Assembly: GCA_003561715.1 (NCBI GenBank)
Contig: PWVU01000131.1
Location: forward strand, 1-6,865
Reading direction: 5' to 3'
DNA length: 6,865 bases
DNA from: Candidatus Kaiserbacteria bacterium
GTDB taxonomy: Bacteria; Patescibacteriota; Minisyncoccia; Phycocordibacterales; UBA12088
Shown in pieces: positions 5,264 to 6,865 of the stretch. The notes beneath the pieces are model-generated. The model was not told the DNA's origin, ran no database searches, and worked only from the letters and a program-made list of their open reading frames with translations. Position numbers and translations under genes: made by a program. Each line of letters opens with the position of its first letter. Position 1 is the stretch's first letter.

Positions 5264-5283
5264 TACGTCATACTTGATACCGC
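5253..5283 (+). repeat. heptanucleotide array, distal arm (4 x NNSATAC plus a partial unit)
   Basis: Four head-to-tail units with leading triplets TTC, CTG, GTC and TTG before ATAC, ending at 5280, followed by CGCAT as the start of a fifth. The array ends 6 nt before the ATG of the surface-protein gene and is inverted relative to the 5122-5142 arm. Confidence 0.85.
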
Positions 5284-5286
5284 ATC

Positions 5287-6865
5287 ATGCTTACCCGCCT
5301 TACCAACACCATAGCCCTCATCACTCTGGCACTGCTTGCAAGTGTTGTTGTATTTGTATCGACGCATGATGCGGTGGCGCAGTTCACCCCCGAGATCAAC
5401 TACCAAGGCAAGCTCCTCGACAACAATGGTGTCACCGTTGCTAACGGCCTCTACCACATGCGCTTCCGCCTCTACGACCAAGCAACGGGTGGCTCTCTCA
5501 TCTGGCAGGAAGACCGCTCAACGGCTCCCGGCAATCGCGCGCAAGTCACCTCGGGTCTCTTCTCAATGATGCTGGGCTCCAGTACCTCACTCACCGCGGT
5601 CGACTTCAATCAACCGCTCTACCTTGAGGTTGAGATCGGAGGCACCGCCTCAAGCACCTGGGAGACTCTCTCGCCCCGCAAACGACTGGGCGCCGTCCCC
5701 GCCGCCTTCCAGGCACAACAAGCGGAAACCGCGGACACCGCCGACGACGCCACCACCTTCTCCGGTCTTGCAACAACCTCATTCCTTCGCTCGGACGAAA
5801 GCGACAATTTCACGTCGGGCACACTCACCTTCGACGCCGGCACCTCGCTGGTCGTAAACGGCTCGGGCACGTTTGCCAACGCGACTGCAACCCAGCTCTA
5901 TGCGACAACGCTCGGGATCAACTCCGAATACTTCACGGATCTGACCGGCTCGGGGCTTACCAATGTTGGCGGCGTCCTTACGCTTGATGATTCAACCCTC
6001 CTAACTTTGTCCAACTGGTTCGGCACAACAACTGCGCCGCACCTCACCACGCTTGCCAACCTTGCCACGGTGGGAACGATCACTTCCGGAACCTGGCAAG
6101 GCGATATTGTCGGCACGACGTATGGTGGCACCGGCGTCTCTTCCTTTGGTGGTACCAACACCCTCCTCTACACGACGGCTGCCAATTCGTTGGCATCGCT
6201 CGCAACCGCAAACAACGGCGTCCTTGTTACCGACGGCTCGGGTGTGCCGTCGATTGCCTCAACATTGCCGAACGCGGTCCAAGACAACATCACCCGCCTC
6301 GGCACCATCGGCACGGGTGTGTGGCAAGGTACTGCAATCGGCGGGGAGTACGGCGGCACCGGCTTGGGCACGGTCACTCAAAACCTCCTCCTCATCGGCG
6401 GGGCGGGGAACACGTGGAGTCAGATTGCGACCGGCACGTTGGGGCTCATAGAGAGTAGATGGTCGCTTTTAGGAAGTGATGTGTATCGAACGGCAGGAAA
6501 TGTTGGAGTGGGTACGTCATCCCCATGGGCGAAGCTCTCGGTGCAGTATGCAGATGGAACGGATACGGGTCCGCGGTTTGTGGTGGGGTCGTCGACCGAA
6601 CCCAATTTCTTTATTGGAGCGGATGGTAATATTGGGATTGGTACATCAGACACGTGGGCGCATCTTACTATACCGAACACCGAGCATACAGACGGAGTAC
6701 CCGCACTCGCCATTGGTAGTCGAACTTATGGTTTTGCGTGGCCATATGACAACATCGATCTCGACATTGAGCGGATTGTCACGTCGCCCACATTGCCTGA
6801 TGGACGGTTTGGGTACCAAGGAATGGTGTCGACCTTGGTTGCCAGTACTTCGGGTAATACCTCTC
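5287..6865 (+). CDS. secreted repeat-rich, tail-fibre-like surface protein, 3' end outside window
   Basis: The frame from ATG 5287 is open for 526 codons to the window edge. An in-frame TGA at 5275-5277 rules out any earlier start; no Shine-Dalgarno is visible. Residues 1-31 are a signal peptide (Arg4, hydrophobic 9-24, AVA before Gln32), so the protein is exported. Residues 36-143 form a conserved opening domain (INYQGKLLDNNGVTVANG at 37-54 to SPRKRLGAVPAAFQA at 129-143). An Ala/Thr/Asp linker (144-158) and SFLRSDESDNFTSG (165-178) follow, the latter familiar from tail-fibre-like proteins. Two GTI-G-WQG...YGGTG repeats lie at 262-283 and 338-359, 76 residues apart. Two GN-G-GTS--WA-L repeats lie at 404-417 and 447-460. 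A role as adhesin or cell-surface fibre is inferred; a C-terminal chaperone or anchor may lie beyond the window. Base use shifts near 6430. Confidence 0.9.
   Translation, partial: MLTRLTNTIALITLALLASVVVFVSTHDAVAQFTPEINYQGKLLDNNGVTVANGLYHMRFRLYDQATGGSLIWQEDRSTAPGNRAQVTSGLFSMMLGSSTSLTAVDFNQPLYLEVEIGGTASSTWETLSPRKRLGAVPAAFQAQQAETADTADDATTFSGLATTSFLRSDESDNFTSGTLTFDAGTSLVVNGSGTFANATATQLYATTLGINSEYFTDLTGSGLTNVGGVLTLDDSTLLTLSNWFGTTTAPHLTTLANLATVGTITSGTWQGDIVGTTYGGTGVSSFGGTNTLLYTTAANSLASLATANNGVLVTDGSGVPSIASTLPNAVQDNITRLGTIGTGVWQGTAIGGEYGGTGLGTVTQNLLLIGGAGNTWSQIATGTLGLIESRWSLLGSDVYRTAGNVGVGTSSPWAKLSVQYADGTDTGPRFVVGSSTEPNFFIGADGNIGIGTSDTWAHLTIPNTEHTDGVPALAIGSRTYGFAWPYDNIDLDIERIVTSPTLPDGRFGYQGMVSTLVASTSGNTS
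6070..6135 (+). repeat. coding repeat A1 (GTI-SG-WQG...YGGTG)
   Basis: Residues 262-283 of the surface protein (VGTITSGTWQG to YGGTG). The second copy is at 6298-6363. Trp270 and Trp346, and Tyr279 and Tyr355, are both exactly 76 residues apart. Motifs of this type occur in phage tail fibres and bacterial surface fibres. Confidence 0.75.
6298..6363 (+). repeat. coding repeat A2 (GTI-TG-WQG...YGGTG)
   Basis: Residues 338-359 of the surface protein (LGTIGTGVWQG to YGGTG), the second copy of the repeat at 6070-6135 with a 228-nt period. The copies are diverged in DNA outside the Trp-Gln-Gly and Gly-Gly-Thr-Gly codons, so the duplication is not recent. Confidence 0.75.
6496..6666 (+). repeat. 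coding repeat pair B (GN-G-GTS--WA-L)
   Basis: Residues 404-417 (GNVGVGTSSPWAKL) and 447-460 (GNIGIGTSDTWAHL), 43 residues apart. This GNVGIGT-type motif is common in tail-fibre-like proteins ahead of beta-rich segments; both copies lie in the part of the gene with low C at third positions. Confidence 0.7.

Larger units (their letters stand above)
4846..5286 (+). promoter_or_regulatory. 441-nt leader/intergenic region before the surface-protein gene
   Basis: No confident gene lies here. From left to right it holds: an extended -10 (4910-4918); a hairpin at the expected RNA 5' end (4927-4946); a short basic ORF with a GAGGA site (4955-5263); small hairpins at 5022-5036 (CGAAG/CTTCG), 5041-5052 (CCGA/TCGG) and 5055-5073 (AGGCG/CGCCT); and a cassette of 7-nt repeats with a perfect palindrome (5122-5283). 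If transcription starts near 4925, the surface-protein mRNA would carry a leader of about 360 nt. The succession of hairpins suggests a structured leader, but I do not recognise a known riboswitch or ncRNA class. Confidence 0.5.

Noticed and set aside
5122..5283. CRISPR array
   Set aside because: The unit is only 7 nt, tandem without unique spacers and partly inverted, and no cas gene is nearby.
4846..5286. Insertion sequence or diversity-generating retroelement
   Set aside because: No transposase or reverse transcriptase frame, no target-site duplication and no template/variable repeat pair is visible in the window. A non-autonomous element remains possible.
4846..5286. Known structured RNA (tmRNA, RNase P, SRP, 6S) in the long gap
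   Set aside because: I could not find the conserved cores of these RNAs, only simple hairpins. A covariance-model search would be decisive.
5184..5369. Open frame 5184-5369 (61 codons) as a gene
   Set aside because: It is built from the 7-nt repeats and then overlaps the surface-protein signal peptide in another frame.
5619..6713. Minus-strand open frames at 5619-5879, 5898-6161, 6168-6377 and 6420-6713
   Set aside because: They lie opposite the long + strand surface-protein frame, which has a signal peptide and recognisable motifs. Their Val/Pro-rich translations are what antisense reading of Thr/Gly-rich codons produces.

Overview
The window reads as a stretch of a bacterial chromosome, probably from the Candidate Phyla Radiation (Patescibacteria, Parcubacteria-like). 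This is an inference from three things. First, the gene mix fits: a LOG-family protein, a Bacillus-type glucose-6-phosphate isomerase, a compact ROK kinase, a small membrane-anchored lytic transglycosylase and an EVE protein. Second, the last gene has the 'INYQGKLLDNNGVTVANG' opening and 'GTITSGTWQG...YGGTG' repeats that I associate with Parcubacteria surface proteins. Third, TGA is used as a stop (after the Nudix and small membrane protein genes), which rules out the TGA-as-glycine code of Gracilibacteria/Absconditabacteria. All supported genes are on the + strand.

Layout. 1-341: 3' end of a LOG-family gene. 353-1675: pgi. 1684-2205: Nudix hydrolase. These three are spaced by 8-11 nt and look like one operon. 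2206-2359: gap with two hairpins. 2360-3211: ROK sugar kinase, which with pgi would supply glucose-6-phosphate and interconvert it with fructose-6-phosphate. 3212-3399: a regulatory gap with two TTGACA promoters and a terminator-like hairpin placed at the predicted start of the second transcript. 3400-3960: membrane-anchored SLT-type transglycosylase, followed by a perfect 24-bp palindrome. 4089-4586: EVE-domain protein. 4621-4845: two-helix small membrane protein.

4846-5286 is a 441-nt region with no confident gene. It holds an extended -10 element, several small hairpins, a short basic ORF of doubtful status, and a cassette of 7-nt repeats arranged as inverted and direct arrays around a perfect 27-nt palindrome. 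The cassette stops 6 nt before the start codon of the last gene.

5287-6865 (open at the window edge) is the largest gene: a secreted, repeat-rich, tail-fibre-like surface protein of at least 526 residues with a signal peptide. Its third-position base use changes sharply near 6430, suggesting a mosaic gene.

The most promising candidate for something undescribed is the combination of the heptanucleotide-repeat cassette, the structured leader and the mosaic surface protein. The promoter/terminator overlap at 3216-3360 is second. I see no transposase, integrase, CRISPR array, tRNA, rRNA or recognisable defence operon.
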